DNA of 64,000 nucleotides from positions 6,746,723 through 6,810,722 of the forward strand of contig CM035809.1 in assembly GCA_020466095.1 (NCBI GenBank). The letters run 5' to 3'. Below are positions 1-11,388 of this stretch, in pieces. Under the pieces are notes generated by a model. It was not told where the DNA came from, searched no databases, and saw only the letters and a list, made by a program, of their open reading frames with translations. How positions within the stretch are numbered: the first letter of the stretch is position 1; each line of letters starts with the position of its first letter. The DNA is from Chlorops oryzae. Taxonomy: Eukaryota > Arthropoda > Insecta > Diptera > Chloropidae. The translations under genes and the position numbers were made by a program.

Positions 1-139
1 GCTTCAAAATATTTGCTTAGCCCACTTTGTCATCAATAATACTTAAGAATATGAAACATTTTCATTCTGAGAAATGGATACGTTCTTTGGAAGCCAAACA
101 TGGACAAAGTTAAGATATGATAGCAAAGGAATAATTTCA

Positions 140-480
140 GAAAATCATTATACCCAGCGTAAGCGGGGTATATTAGTTTTGTGAAAATCTTGTAAAGGGA
201 GAATTAAGCTCCGGATTTAAGAAAATTTTAAAGAAATGATAGGACAAAAACTGAATCGTTTAGACATGTCCGTCTGTCCGTCCGTCCGCGTCCGTCCGTC
301 CGTCCGTTCCGTCCGTTCCGTCTGTCCGTCTGTCCGTCTGTCCGTCCGTCCGTGGTCGGATCTCCTCCGAAACGGCTGGACCAATCAAGTCGAAATTTGG
401 CACACAGGTATATCGGGATCCGAGTATGATCCTAAGTAAAAATGGGAGACAATCCCCCACTGCCACGCCCACAAATTAAT
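140..480 (-). mobile_element. Fly interspersed repeat fragment with GTCC microsatellite
   Basis: The stretch contains TATACCC..GGGGTATATTAG near its left edge, a TCCG/TCTG microsatellite, then a remark-like segment ending in GCCACGCCCACA. Read on the minus strand it has the same order as the copy at 49277-50103: microsatellite of GACGGACA type, then GACATG, then a TATACCC-type end. I recognise this arrangement as a common interspersed repeat of higher flies. The short open frames across it are by-products of the microsatellite. Confidence 0.55.
266..353. repeat. (TCCG)n/(TCTG)n microsatellite
   Basis: Imperfect run of TCCG and TCTG units inside the interspersed repeat. It produces Ser/Val/Arg-rich translations in all frames, none of which is a gene. 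Confidence 0.9.
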
Positions 481-1404
481 TTATTGTGTTTTCAATAAAA
501 TGCTTGTAACTTGCACGCACCACAATGTATGATATAATTTGCCGAAGAAACTAAAAGGCTTTCAAATGGAATAGCCTTCCGCAAATTCGCAAACATAGGT
601 CATCTAATTCGAATAAGGTTAGGTCATAATTTGTTGGTTGAACCACGCCAAAATGTAGAGAAGCAAAAATTAGTGCCCTCAAAACTCGACGCCATGAAGA
701 GAATTTCATAATTCCAAGTAAAAGGCTACGATTTAGCTTTCAAATTACTAGTTTCTAAGCAATAAGTTAGGGAATAATTTAGTTGCTTCATTCAATGCAC
801 GCCAAAGATTTAAGAAGCTTTAAAAATTCCTCATAATGTCAAAAAGCTGGTATTACGAAAGCGGCTGACGTCTATTGAGTTGTTTACTTGATTTTAGTGA
901 TATTTTTGCTCGGATTTTTCATTAACTTTAATGGTCATAAGATTTGAACTTATTAAAGGATGTCTCATATTTGCAAAAAGTGAAAAGATATGGAGCGAGT
1001 AATATTTGATAAAATATTTACTTTTATTTTAGCGTGAGTACATTGTATGATTAATTTATGCCAAGAACTTTATGGTTCAAAATTGAATTACTTAAAATGT
1101 CCGCATATTTGCAAAAGAAAGTTTAGTAAATATTTACATAAATATTTTGTATCATTGTTGCGTAGAACAAATCTCCAAATATGCAAGAAAACAAGTCAAG
1201 GAATTCAACCTTCCGCTTTTCAAAAAGTTTCTCGATGCTTATTCGATATTTGCATCATTTTGTAAAAATTCAAACTTTAAAAACTTAAGTCCTTAAAATG
1301 GCCTAAAATTTTATGATTTAAGATTTTTCAAGGCAATTTATGTATGTATTATTTCTCATGCCTAAAATAATGCTAAGAAGCAAAATAAGAAAAATTCAAT
1401 TTAA
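481..1404. other. No gene seen; AT-rich, possibly decayed repeat
   Basis: No frame here carries a recognisable domain, and no splice-linked exon set is visible. The left part (GCCACGCCCAC, CGAAGAAAC) may be the continuation of the interspersed repeat to its left. Confidence 0.5.
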
Positions 1405-1587
1405 CAAGTAAAGAAGTTTACATCGGCAAAGCCGATTGCACACATACCTTTTCCTCAGCCTAAAATATGTTAAAACATTACCTTACCGAAAATTCCTGCG
1501 GTTTTCGTTGTTCTAGCTTGGATATCTATTTATACCTTATCTGTACTTCGATTTAGGTTCTAAAACTCGAGATTATTATTAAGCAAA

Positions 1588-2030
1588 AAAATTTCGCGAA
1601 TGGTGGTCATGGTCAAATTTTAACCGTTAGAGGACAATATGTCTAGCTGCGAAATACTCAATTCAAAATAGTGAAAATCAAATTTTCGCGAATTTCGCGG
1701 ATGGTGGTCTTGATCAAATTTTAACCCTTAGAGGAAATTTAGTTTAGCTGCGAAATACTCACTTCAAAATAGTGAAAATCAAATTTTTGCGAATTTCGCG
1801 GATGGTGGTCTTGATCAAATTTTAACCCTTAGAGGACATTTTGTTTAGCTGCGAAATACTCAATTAAAAATAGTGAAAATCAGGTTTTCGCGAATTTCGC
1901 GGATGGTGGTCTTGATCAAATTTTAACCCTTAGAGGACATTTTGTTTAACTGCGAAATACTCAATTCAAAATAGTGAAAATCAAATTTTCGCGAATTTCG
2001 CGAAATGTGGTCATGGTCAAAATTTATCCA
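1588..2030. repeat. Tandem repeat, about 101 bp unit, 4-5 copies
   Basis: The phrase ATGGTGGTC recurs near 1602, 1702, 1802, 1903 and (as AATGTGGTC) 2005. Each unit holds TTTCGCGAATTTCGCG, TTTTAACCCTTAGAGGA, GCTGCGAAATACTCA and AATAGTGAAAATCA. The outer units are the most diverged. Confidence 0.9.
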
Positions 2031-2442
2031 TAATGGACGACTTTATTTGGCGGAAAAATACACAATCAGAAGAAGCAAAAAAATAATTTTTGTATTCAGA
2101 TATGAGAATAAGAGAAAGAGTGTTTTTTTCTATTGTGTAGGATGATGACCATAGTTATAGCGATGTCGCAATTTTTTTTCAGCGAAAGCTTAAGTCTACA
2201 TAGTAGCTATACACACACCAAATTTCAATAAGCTGGGATGTATAGTAAAAAAGTTATCCAGGAAAAACGGTAAAAATCGTGATTTTTGAAACTTCTGAAC
2301 CTTTTCCCACGACCCAAAAAGGGACTACGAAAAAAATTTGTATGCAGTTTTTCGGACATTTACCTGGTTGAAGTCCATGCCAAATTTCAATATGATATCT
2401 TTCATGGCTTAGGAGTAAATTACGAAAAACTAAAGTGTGACC

Positions 2443-2513
<71 letters not shown>
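2443..2513. repeat. (GACA)n microsatellite
   Basis: Uninterrupted GACA units close to the right end of the interspersed repeat. Confidence 0.95.
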
Positions 2514-2514
<1 letters not shown>

Positions 2515-2647
2515 TGGCTAGATCGATTCCTCTTGTCACCCTGATCAAGAATATATATATATGTCTATATCTACCGCGACTCCTTTGGTATGTTACATAC
2601 ACCGTGCCAAACTTAATATACCCTTTCCTTCGGAAAAGGTATAAAAA

Positions 2648-4251
2648 CATTTTTGATTAGGTAGAAATTTCAATAATTTGTAGCATGCCTTTAGGAATAT
2701 TTAAAATGGAACTTATTTTTAAAAAGCGGAAGAAAAAAATTCGGGTTTGACGTATGGTTCCCTGGGCATTCTTTCTCCAAAAACAATTTTAGAGTCTTAT
2801 TTCACTAGGGCAATTTTCATTTTTTTTTTTTTTTTTTTGTCGAACAAAACCGTCCACCTTAATATACTTATATATAAGGCAACGTCCCAAATCCTTATCT
2901 CAACTTATTGGTAAGGAGAAAAATAAATGACTCGTCATTTAATGTCGGAAGGATATGAGAGAACTTATATAAAAGAAAAACTAAAGAAAACATCCTGCAA
3001 AATTTTCTAGATTGAAAAATGTGAAATCCGGACCAAGGTACACACCTCTCCCCTATATTTACATATTTTCCCCTTGGTAACCAAAATCGCCCACTTTCGG
3101 GTCTTACATTCTGAAGTATAAAAATTCCATTAAGAAGGAGAAATCTCTTTAATATACCCATTCACTTGACATCCAAAAATTCGCTCGCACGACTGATAAA
3201 TAAGGAATTTCAAGCACGATTAAATTGGTTTTATTTGTTCAAAAACAAAAAACCTACGCATTTATTGTTAGCTCAAGTGGAAATAATTTATTTTAATGGA
3301 ACTTCTTTGAGAGAAAGCTGTTTTGACAGGTTTATTTACTGTTTGGAAAATTTCTTCTCAAATGTAGCCAAAATCCATTCCATTGAATTAACCGATTTTA
3401 TTAACCTAGATTTTTATAATTAAATCGAGAAATTCAATATTTTCATATCCCTTTAAAGTCCTTAAATATGTCATCGCAACACTTGTACTTTTATCGATTT
3501 TGACTGTACAAGTACGCAGTCAAATTAATAAAATTTATTCATATTCATACGTGGCCCGTAATTATTGCGTTGTTGCGATTTTCTGGCCAAAATCATTCGT
3601 TGTCGTCTTGTTAAATCATGTGTTTTTTCAGCATAACAACATGCAATAAATTTTAATATGGTTGGTATGGAAATCAGCCATAGATTTTGTATGTGTATGA
3701 AATGCCATTCGGGATATAAAATATTCAGTACAACTCATTTTCATAATAATTTATGAATTGGAATTAATTTTCTTCATAATTTTGTGTTTTTCTCATATAT
3801 ATAGTCAAATCTTTTATCATAGTCAGAAGCAAAATGCCAACGATGACCTTAAGCGTGCTGTATGCTTGCATATTTTATTGACCGAAGAAATGATTGCATG
3901 TGCTTTTAAAGATATTATTGTTTAAAATATTCTGCCAAAAGGCTATTTATTCGTGGTGTTTGCTTTGTTCATATTGAACTTTTATTGTTGTCGCAATCAA
4001 CAAAAATAAAATAAAAAATAAAAAAATAAAATCGTTTTATTTTAAAGGCTTTATATTTTGCCGTCTGACCTTGGAGTTTCATATTTCTACGTTCACCATT
4101 TCGTCCTTTAAACTAAACGTTTATTTGCATAATCTTTTAACCTTTCCATGCACGTTAAAATATTCAAGAATACTCTCTAAAAATATCAGCTCGGCAAATA
4201 TCATCTCGTCCCATGGACGTATGAGTAACGAGATTCTCAAGCAGATCGAGC
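2648..4251. other. No gene seen; AT-rich intergenic
   Basis: Contains a poly-T run near 2821 and short open frames of up to 88 codons without domain, signal peptide or convincing splice sites. I see nothing supportable. Confidence 0.5.
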
Positions 4252-4412
4252 CCAGTTGGAAAATTAAGCATGCATGCCCATAGTATTCATGATTCATGCG
4301 TTCCCCTGCTGCAAAAAAGCATGCATGCCCGTAGCATTCATGATTCATGCGTTAATAATCATGCATGATGCGTGGATTTCATGTTCACATTCTGATCGCC
4401 GCGCCGCCGAAG

Positions 4413-4480
4413 GGAAGCTAGCCTAGTGCTTAAATGCTAGGTCTTCCAGCCGACTGAGCCGGGTTCGAGGCCTGGCTCTG
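4413..4480 (+). other. tRNA-like Pol III module
   Basis: An A-box-like TAGCCTAGTGC at 4419 and a B-box-like GGGTTCGAGGCC at 4461. The T-arm can form five pairs (CCGGG with CCTGG) around the seven-base loop TTCGAGG. A T-run (Pol III terminator type) begins at 4493. The acceptor stem does not close, so it is a tRNA-derived (SINE-type) sequence rather than a tRNA gene. Confidence 0.6.
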
Positions 4481-4731
4481 TTGAGAAAAAAATTTTTTTT
4501 TTTAATTATCTAAGTTTTTTTTTTATTTTTTCATTTTAATTAATTTTTTTTAATAGAAAATCTTGGAAAAAAATATTTTTTTCCTAAATTTTTCCCATAT
4601 TAAAATGTTTTTTTAAATATTTGCTGAAAATAATTTTTTTTTCTTTGAAAATTCTATGCGCGCGTTTCAAAGCAAACTTGATCAACAAAAAACTCAAGTT
4701 AGCGTTTTGATAAGAAGATTCAATTTGCCTA

Positions 4732-4796
4732 TACAGTGTAATGGTAAAGACACCGAATTACCAACCGAGCGGTCAGTGGTTCGATTCTCGGACGAG
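4732..4796 (+). other. tRNA-like Pol III module
   Basis: CAGTGTAATGG resembles an A box, and GGTTCGATTCT at 4778-4788 is a near-consensus B box, 35-45 bp apart. The stems do not close as in a working tRNA. It sits in the same TIR element as the module at 4413. Confidence 0.5.
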
Positions 4797-5177
4797 ACGA
4801 AAAAAATAAAAAAAGTTAGAAAAGTAAAAAGTTTATAAATAAAGAAAAAAAGCAAAATAAGAAAAAAAAAAAAACAATTTATTAAAAATAAAATTTTTTT
4901 TATAATTTTATTTCATTTTTAAAAAACAAAATAACATTTTTGAACCATTCGTGGGAACACATGTTTCATGTGTTCTCAAGCATTGTTGAATCATGCATAG
5001 TAGGGAACACATATTTCATGGGTTCCCAAGCATTGATAAAACATTTTTCGTCTATGCATGATTTCCTATGACAATTCTTAAGAAAAAGAAATGAATAGGC
5101 ATGGAAGTTTGGCATGCATGCAAAGCACCCTTAAGAGGCATGATTCATGCATCTTACATGAATATTTTTACAACTGG

Positions 5178-6999
5178 GAGCCTTGAGTGGAAAAATGACG
5201 TTGCGCATACGTCGTGCTCTCGGTTGTTATAAAAACATGCTTATCCCTCGTTAGTCCAAAGAAATCGAGAAAAATAAGAGCTGAACGTATCGTTTGATAT
5301 TATGATATGGACATTTTGAATATTAATAAGGAACGAAAACAATTAATGTTCAACATCATTTCCGTTGATTGATTCAACTTTTTTGACATTGCAAAAATGA
5401 TTACCAACGGTTAATCAAAGATAAGTCTCTTTTAGCAGTAAGAATTCTTATAAAGCAATATTGAAGGTCTTCTGTGTCAATATATGTCATATTGAATGTA
5501 AATTCTCTTAATCAAAACGGCATTGAAGCTATTTTGATTTTCCTGTCCTCAATGCTGTCCTTCGCTTCATTTAACTTCCAGCTATCAAATAGCTATCAAA
5601 CCACCCCCTTCAACACCTCCCCCAATAAGATTAGATAATGGTTTTTTTGCATGGATATCAGGTCAGTTGCTATCGAATGGAATTCATTCCGCATACGCAG
5701 TCTTCAGATCACGTACATTATTAGATGAACCTGGCTGGCTGGCTGGCGACGTCGTTTGTTGTTTGTGTGTTTGTATGTGTGTGCATCCAAAGGAAGTGAG
5801 AATACTCGTATCTCAATGCAGGACTATGCTAGTTTAATGAATTCTCCCGCAGTAGCTCGGTAAAATGTACGGAAGGAATGGACAGTATTCTTACAATGAT
5901 GTCAAAATCATGGAATTCAGTCGATAAAAAAAAAATGTGGTAAAAAATAAATAAAAATAGTGAAGGAAATATTTCTCAGTCAGTTTCCATTTCTTAACAA
6001 CGTCGTCTTCTGAGTAGCGATTGCCAATGGCGACAAAATTTCGTCGTTCAACAAACAGTGCCGCATAAAATTACTTGAATAGTCTATGCGATTTAGACGC
6101 CATAGCTTCTTTAGATCAGTTTATCTTTTAAGTTGTTCTGTTTCTATTTTTTTTCACGTCATCATCGCTTCCGTCGTCTATCTCTTTCTCTATCTCTCGC
6201 TCGCTCTTACTCTTTGTGTTTGTCATTACTACCACTTATTTTAGTTTATACCTTGCTTCGCAATTTTCTTTGACTTTAACCGCTGACGATGACATTTGCA
6301 GCATAAATTAAATGTGCGGCTTCATCATTTTGCGACATGCTGTGCGGATTCTTACCAAAAATCAGGTCGAAAGACAATAGGAATTCATGTCTCGTTTCTA
6401 TGTGAAGGGCATGGATGCCGTGCAGTCGAGAAATCTGCCCTCATATTGGCCTATTGTGCTTTGGTTCATGATTTCTTGGCTCTTAAGTTATTACAACTAT
6501 ATGTAAGCATGCAATGTACATGTGTTCTTTATTGCGGGCTCATTTCGCTCTATATACATACATATATAGAAATATATATAAAGAGGAGGCTATTCAAACA
6601 TATAAAGTAAATCTTGACGTTGAGCTTCGTGATTCAAGAAAGATTGGCAAGGAATCTTGAACCGTTCCTTTGATGAATTTGAGTTTCATGTTGACTTTAG
6701 TCCTTCTTCGGGCGATGAAATAGCTTCATAGAATTCAATAAACGATAATGTGAGGTTCAGTAAGGCCAATGATACCCGTCCTTCGTGGAATTATGGAATC
6801 TGTGATTTGACTTTTAGTTCGGCAACATATTATTCATACATATAAATATTTTTCATGCAAATCCATCATATTTCCATGGATTTGTGGAAAGAAATGTTGG
6901 CACAAGCACAAGCTGGGCCTTAAGAGTATGAATTACGTGTTTTCGCTGCAAATCCCGCAAGCATTTTAGGAGTGATCATATATATTTATGTGGGTATAT
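5178..6999. other. No gene seen
   Basis: Open frames here lack recognisable domains. Simple sequence includes a CTGG run near 5730 and CT-rich sequence near 6180-6215. The 104-codon frame at 6296-6610 ends in low-complexity AT sequence and resembles no family I know. Confidence 0.45.
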
Positions 7000-7660
7000 G
7001 TATGAGTCCGAAATGAATGGGATATATGAGGATCAGAAAAAGACTCCGAAATGATTCAGAAACATGTATGAGTCTAAAATGATCCGAAATAAACGAAATA
7101 TATGTGGCTCAGAAAGATCGCTCCGAAATGAGTCCGAAATATGTAAAAAAATTTTAAACCGAAATAACTCCGAAATATGTAAAAAGCTTGAGAACGAAAT
7201 GACTCCGAAATATTTATGTGGGGCTCATAACCGAGACCGAAGTGAGTCCGAAATAAGTGAGAAATAAGAAGCTCAGAAAAATGACTTAAATGAGTCCTAA
7301 ATAAGTGGGAAATATGAGAACGAAATGACTCTGAACTAGCTAAAAAGTTTGAGACCGAAATGACTCCGAAATATTGAAATAGAAGATCTGAGGCTCAAAA
7401 ACAAGGACTCCGAAAGAAGTAGGATATTGGATGATGCTCGGAAACATGACTCCGAAATGTCAAAAGTTTCAGATCAAAATGACTCCGAAATATGAAAAAT
7501 ATATGACGCTCAAAGGTATAACTCCGAAATGTGTATATAAAACGTTTGAGACCAAAACGACTCTGAAAAGTGTAGAAGATATAAGGCTCAAAACCATTTT
7601 TCCGAAATAAGACAGAAGATTGAGGCTTCGAAAACTGACTCCTAAATATGTCCGACATAT
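7000..7660. repeat. Degenerate minisatellite built on TCCGAAAT
   Basis: The phrase (A)CTCCGAAAT recurs at least fifteen times, often with AGTCCGAAATATG or TTGAGACCGAAATG, spaced roughly 10-45 bp apart. The array is irregular and strongly diverged. Repetitive open frames on both strands (for example NSEICKK units on plus, FRSHF units on minus) are by-products. Confidence 0.75.
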
Positions 7661-7728
7661 GTGAGTAATAAAAAGCTCAGAAATATATGTCTGAAATGTT
7701 TAAGCATACGAATCGTTCTTAAATTTAT

Positions 7729-7769
7729 GTATGTATGCATGTATGTATGTATGTATGTATGTATGTATA
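7729..7769. repeat. (TATG)n microsatellite
   Basis: About ten TATG units directly left of the element at 7770. Confidence 0.9.
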
Positions 7770-8168
7770 TTAGGGTATCCCAAAAAACTGTATTTTGCGT
7801 ATTCCATAATTGCACAAGCGTTTTTTGGAAGCTTATGGAATAAAGTATTTTTAGGAATTTTTTCAAATTTTTTGAAATAGTTTTAGAGGTCGCGCTCGGG
7901 CGATTTTCCAAAAAATTAATTTAAGATTTTGGACAATTGAGTGCATATAGGTCCATAAGTAAAATGTTCTTGGATTTCGAGCCGTCAAATCGAAAGCAAA
8001 ATGTATATAAATACTTTATATTCATGTACATAAACCATACGTTTTGCCAATCTTTTTGGCTATTTGACTATTTCAAAAAATTCGACAAAATTCTCAAAAA
8101 TACTTTGAGCCATAAGCTTTCGAATAAAAAATGTGCAAAAGAAAAATTTTTTTTTTGGGACACCCTAA
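7770..8168. mobile_element. Non-autonomous TIR element (MITE), 399 bp
   Basis: Left end TTAGGGTATCCCAAAAAA; right end, reverse-complemented, TTAGGGTGTCCCAAAAAA. No transposase is encoded. The target duplication is obscured by the microsatellite on the left. Confidence 0.7.
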
Positions 8169-8444
8169 TGTGCATCTCATTGAAGGAAAAAACCTATACA
8201 AAAATAGGTGCTCATTCAGCACCTTTACACAGAACAGCCAACCGATAGAACACGTTTTCATGGAACATTGAATTACACTTAGGGCAGCTCCATTCGCCCT
8301 AATTCTCAAAATTATGCTGAAGAAGCAAACACTATTGCAAAGTGGATATCAAGTGCTTGGAAATAATTACTTTTATAGCCAATTAAATATCAGGGATATA
8401 ATGATTTTCCTTTTCTATACGACTGGTATTGGCATAGATAACAG

Positions 8445-9693
8445 CACTAATCAAATAATATATAGATGTCTCACGCCGAACAAAAATTTGGTCGCTAGCG
8501 ATACTGAGCTCTGGCTCCCAGCGAAAGAAATCTAGCAATCGGAAAAATTCGGGTTTTATACTTTTGCATTCGCGAAGCACCAGAAACGATTCAGTATGAA
8601 ACTGAATTCGAAACAGTGCTGAGCTATGTCCTTTTGCCTTTTTTTATTTTTTGTTGTTTTTGTTGCGACGTTATACATATGTATGTATTTGTGTATGAAT
8701 CTGTTCATGCTAGAAACCAAAAACTTGAAAATTTCAATTTGGGCTTCATGCGTATATGAGAAATTTTGAAGTTGCCCTGCAGTAAATGTACTCGTCACCA
8801 GGTGCTAGTGACCAACTGTACCCGTACCACTAGATTCTCCTCTTGATATTTTGTATGAGCGAATGTATATGCGAGAGCATAAATATTTTTTACTGTTAGT
8901 ATTTAGTAGTTAATATATAAAAAACTAACGGCTTTGAGAAAAATTTTTCGCGAACAATTATAAAAAAGGTTTCGAAGTCTAAATTTCAGGAATTTTTAAA
9001 AGTCACGTAAATTGTTTTCTTATCTTTAAGCGTAGAACACTTTGTTCTTTTAAAAAATTTGCTTGGTTGAATATTAAATTTTCCCCTTCTTTTTCTCGCC
9101 TGCGCGGGGATTCGAACTCGAACCTATGGGTAATGAGTGCACACACTATCCACTATGCCACAAAGCCGTTTTCTTCATACTTAAGCAAGTGTACAAGTAA
9201 TTGGTATTTTAATTGGACTCGTTGTCTCTATTGCATAACCAGTTTCAGCATCAACTGATTTCTTCTCGCAAATACGATCATACAAAATATCAAGAGGGGA
9301 ATATAATGGCACGGGTACAGTTGGTTACTAGTACCTGGTGACGAGTACATTGACTGCAGGGCAACTTCAAAATTTCTCATATACGCATGAAGCCCAAATT
9401 GAAATTTTCAAGTTTTTGGTTTCTAGCATGAACAGATTCATACACAAATACATACATATGTATAACGTCGCAACAAAAACAACAAAAAATAAAAAAAAAG
9501 GCAAAAGGACATAGCTCAGCACTGTTTCGAATTCAGTTTCATACTGAATCGTTTCTGGTGCTTCGCGAATGCAAAAGTATAAAACCCGAATTTTTCCGAT
9601 TGCTAGATTTCTTTCGCTGGGAGCCAGAGCTCAGTATCGCTAGCGACCAAATTTTTGTTCGGCGTGAGACATCTATATATTATTTGATTAGTG
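8445..9693. mobile_element. Long-TIR foldback-type element with tRNA-like spacer
   Basis: The first ~433 bp (8445-8877) and the last ~429 bp (9265-9693) are inverted copies differing at only a few per cent of positions. Both ends begin CACTAATCAAATAATATATA. The element is flanked by ATAACAG on both sides (8438-8444 and 9694-9700), a 7-bp target-site duplication. The ~387-bp centre has no transposase but contains a tRNA-like module on the minus strand. Open frames in the arms are mirror images of each other and not genes. Confidence 0.85.
9095..9168 (-). other. tRNA-like Pol III module in TIR-element spacer
   Basis: On the minus strand TGGCATAGTGG (9150-9160) matches the A-box consensus, and AGTTCGAATCC (9108-9118) matches the B box at all but one position; they are 31 bp apart. 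A T6 run (9052-9057) lies where a Pol III terminator would be. A short Pol III transcript of about 110 nt is therefore possible. It is not a complete tRNA: the acceptor stem does not pair. Confidence 0.6.
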
Positions 9694-9700
9694 ATAACAG

Positions 9701-11218
9701 CTAAAATAATTTTCTATAAATCTAATTGGCAACTAAGTAGGCGAACATTTTGTGTGAGCGTTGTAAAACAGGAATTTATTTTCCCATTATCCTTTTACAC
9801 ATATTCTTAAGGAGCTCAAAAGGCAAATTGACTTTCGAACTTTAACAGCTTTTCGAATAATTTGCACAAAGTTGTTTCGTTTTATTGATTTCTTTTGTTT
9901 TATTTTATTTTTTTTTTTTCTTTGGCATGCTCTCTACATTGTCTACATTGTCTACTGTAGTGATAAGTTTTGGTGTCAATAACGTTTGAAGCGACATTCT
10001 GACGCGGCATTTCATTGCCCACTTCCTGCATACAAATTTGAGTTTTCCGATATCTCGATTCAATTTCTCTTTAACTTTATGTGGAGAATAGTTTTTTCTG
10101 CCCAGCTTTGTTGGAGTTGCTCAAAAAATTAATTCAAGGCCAGTATGTGTTGCCAAACTAAGTTTTTCATTAGTCGATAAAGTTTTTTTTATCTATTTTT
10201 TGTTTGTTTTTACTCACACTTCCCGGCTTCAGTTGAAATAGACAAAAATTTTGACTTGGCATGCAACTGTGATGCGGGTCACTAATATGAGATTAACAAA
10301 AAAAAAAAATAACTTTTGAGTGTCATGCGAAAATGAAAGTTCTCATGGCATTTGGATGAAATGTTCTTTTTTCCCTCATTTTTAGTTTTAGTGCGCGATA
10401 TCGTGCCGGGTTTTTCATTTCAAGGCAAAGCGAGGAATATCATCATAATTTGGAGATAACATTTTTCGCAGTAAAATGAAATGCTCTAAATGAGTTTTGA
10501 GTGCTGTGCGGTTAAAATGACTTTTTTGTTTTTTTGAAGATAATTTCACAACTTTTAAAGTTTTTAATGAATAGTATTTTGCAGAGAAATTTATATCCTA
10601 AATCTAAACGAATAAACTACTGCTGTCCACTTGTCCTTGTTGACTCACTTCGCTGGAGATTTGCGAAATTTAAGAAATGAAATTTTAAGTCTTTTAGAGC
10701 TGCTTAAAAAGCTTAATTGTGTGAAAATTGCTCTCATTTATCTTCAACAAGCATCCAAAGGATTTTTAATGAGTCAGAATTCATGAGCATATCCGCGTTG
10801 GAGTAGAAAATGTTGTACTCCCACAAGACTAGTTGAAAATGTGCATCCTTAAGCGGTGGCATAGAAGTTGAGTGTATAAATTGGTTTGTCTAAGGATCTC
10901 AAATTGAGGTGACTAGATATCCTAGAGAGTATTATTTAGTTATTTATTTATTTATTTATATATATCTCAGTTTTTTGAAAAGCTATATCCCTCAGCTAGG
11001 ATATAATTTTTGTTGTTTAAACTCTTCAAAGAGTTTAGAAAAAAAAAAACATTTTTACAAGTAGAAAAACTTTTCCTCATATAGAGAATTTACCATATAT
11101 AAAAAGTTATTAAGGGCTCTTGATCAGTATAATTTACTTGACAACAATAAAATTTAGTTGTTATATAAGGCCAACAAATTCTTTGAGGTGTAAATAAATT
11201 AAATTGAGCTAGCGAATA
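9701..11218. other. No gene seen
   Basis: AT-rich, with poly-T near 9905 and a TATT tetranucleotide run near 10935-10965 that could be the tail of a retrotransposon on the minus strand. No coding evidence. Confidence 0.45.
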
Positions 11219-11388
11219 TAGTCGAAACTCTCTTTAACGACTTCCATGGGACGGGGAAAAATTTGTTACAGAGAGAGTTCGTTGTAAGGAGAAAAACTGG
11301 AACTACAAATGCAGCGAAAAATGCTTGAGAAGATTTTTGATAGAGAGAAATGTGTTATAGAAGAGTTCGTAACAGAGAGTTTCGGCTG
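11219..11388. mobile_element. MITE of Tc1/mariner type, 170 bp
   Basis: Flanked by TA on both sides. Ends are TAGTCGAAACTCTCTTTAAC and, reverse-complemented, CAGCCGAAACTCTCTGTTAC. No coding capacity. The 61-codon frame over its right end is a by-product. Confidence 0.75.

Larger units (their letters stand above)
1405..2647 (+). mobile_element. Fly interspersed repeat with internal satellite
   Basis: Begins AACAAGTAAAGAAG and ends GAAAAGGTATAAAAA, the same start and end layout as the copy at 49277-50103 (AACAAGTAAGGGTG to CGGGTATAAAAA). Near the right end there is a GACA microsatellite, then ACATGGCTAGATCG and TGATCAAGAATATATATA, a known signature of dispersed repeats in flies. It encodes nothing recognisable. 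The 101-bp tandem array at 1588-2030 lies inside it. Confidence 0.65.
4252..5177. mobile_element. TIR element carrying two tRNA-like modules
   Basis: The ends are short inverted repeats: CCAGTTGGAAAAT on the left and, reverse-complemented, CCAGTTGTAAAAA on the right. Both are flanked by GAGC, a possible 4-bp target-site duplication. Inside each end are GCATGCATG and ATTCATGATTCATG motifs; the left side has them twice in a direct duplication of about 55 bp. The middle contains two tRNA-like modules and a duplicated AACACAT.TTTCATG motif. No coding capacity is seen. The TIR is short, so the boundaries are inferred. Confidence 0.5.

Noticed and set aside
8094..8798. Several 65-103 codon frames
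   Set aside because: They cover the MITE at 7770-8168 and the inverted arm starting at 8445. The arm copy on the other side shows mirrored frames, so they are by-products.
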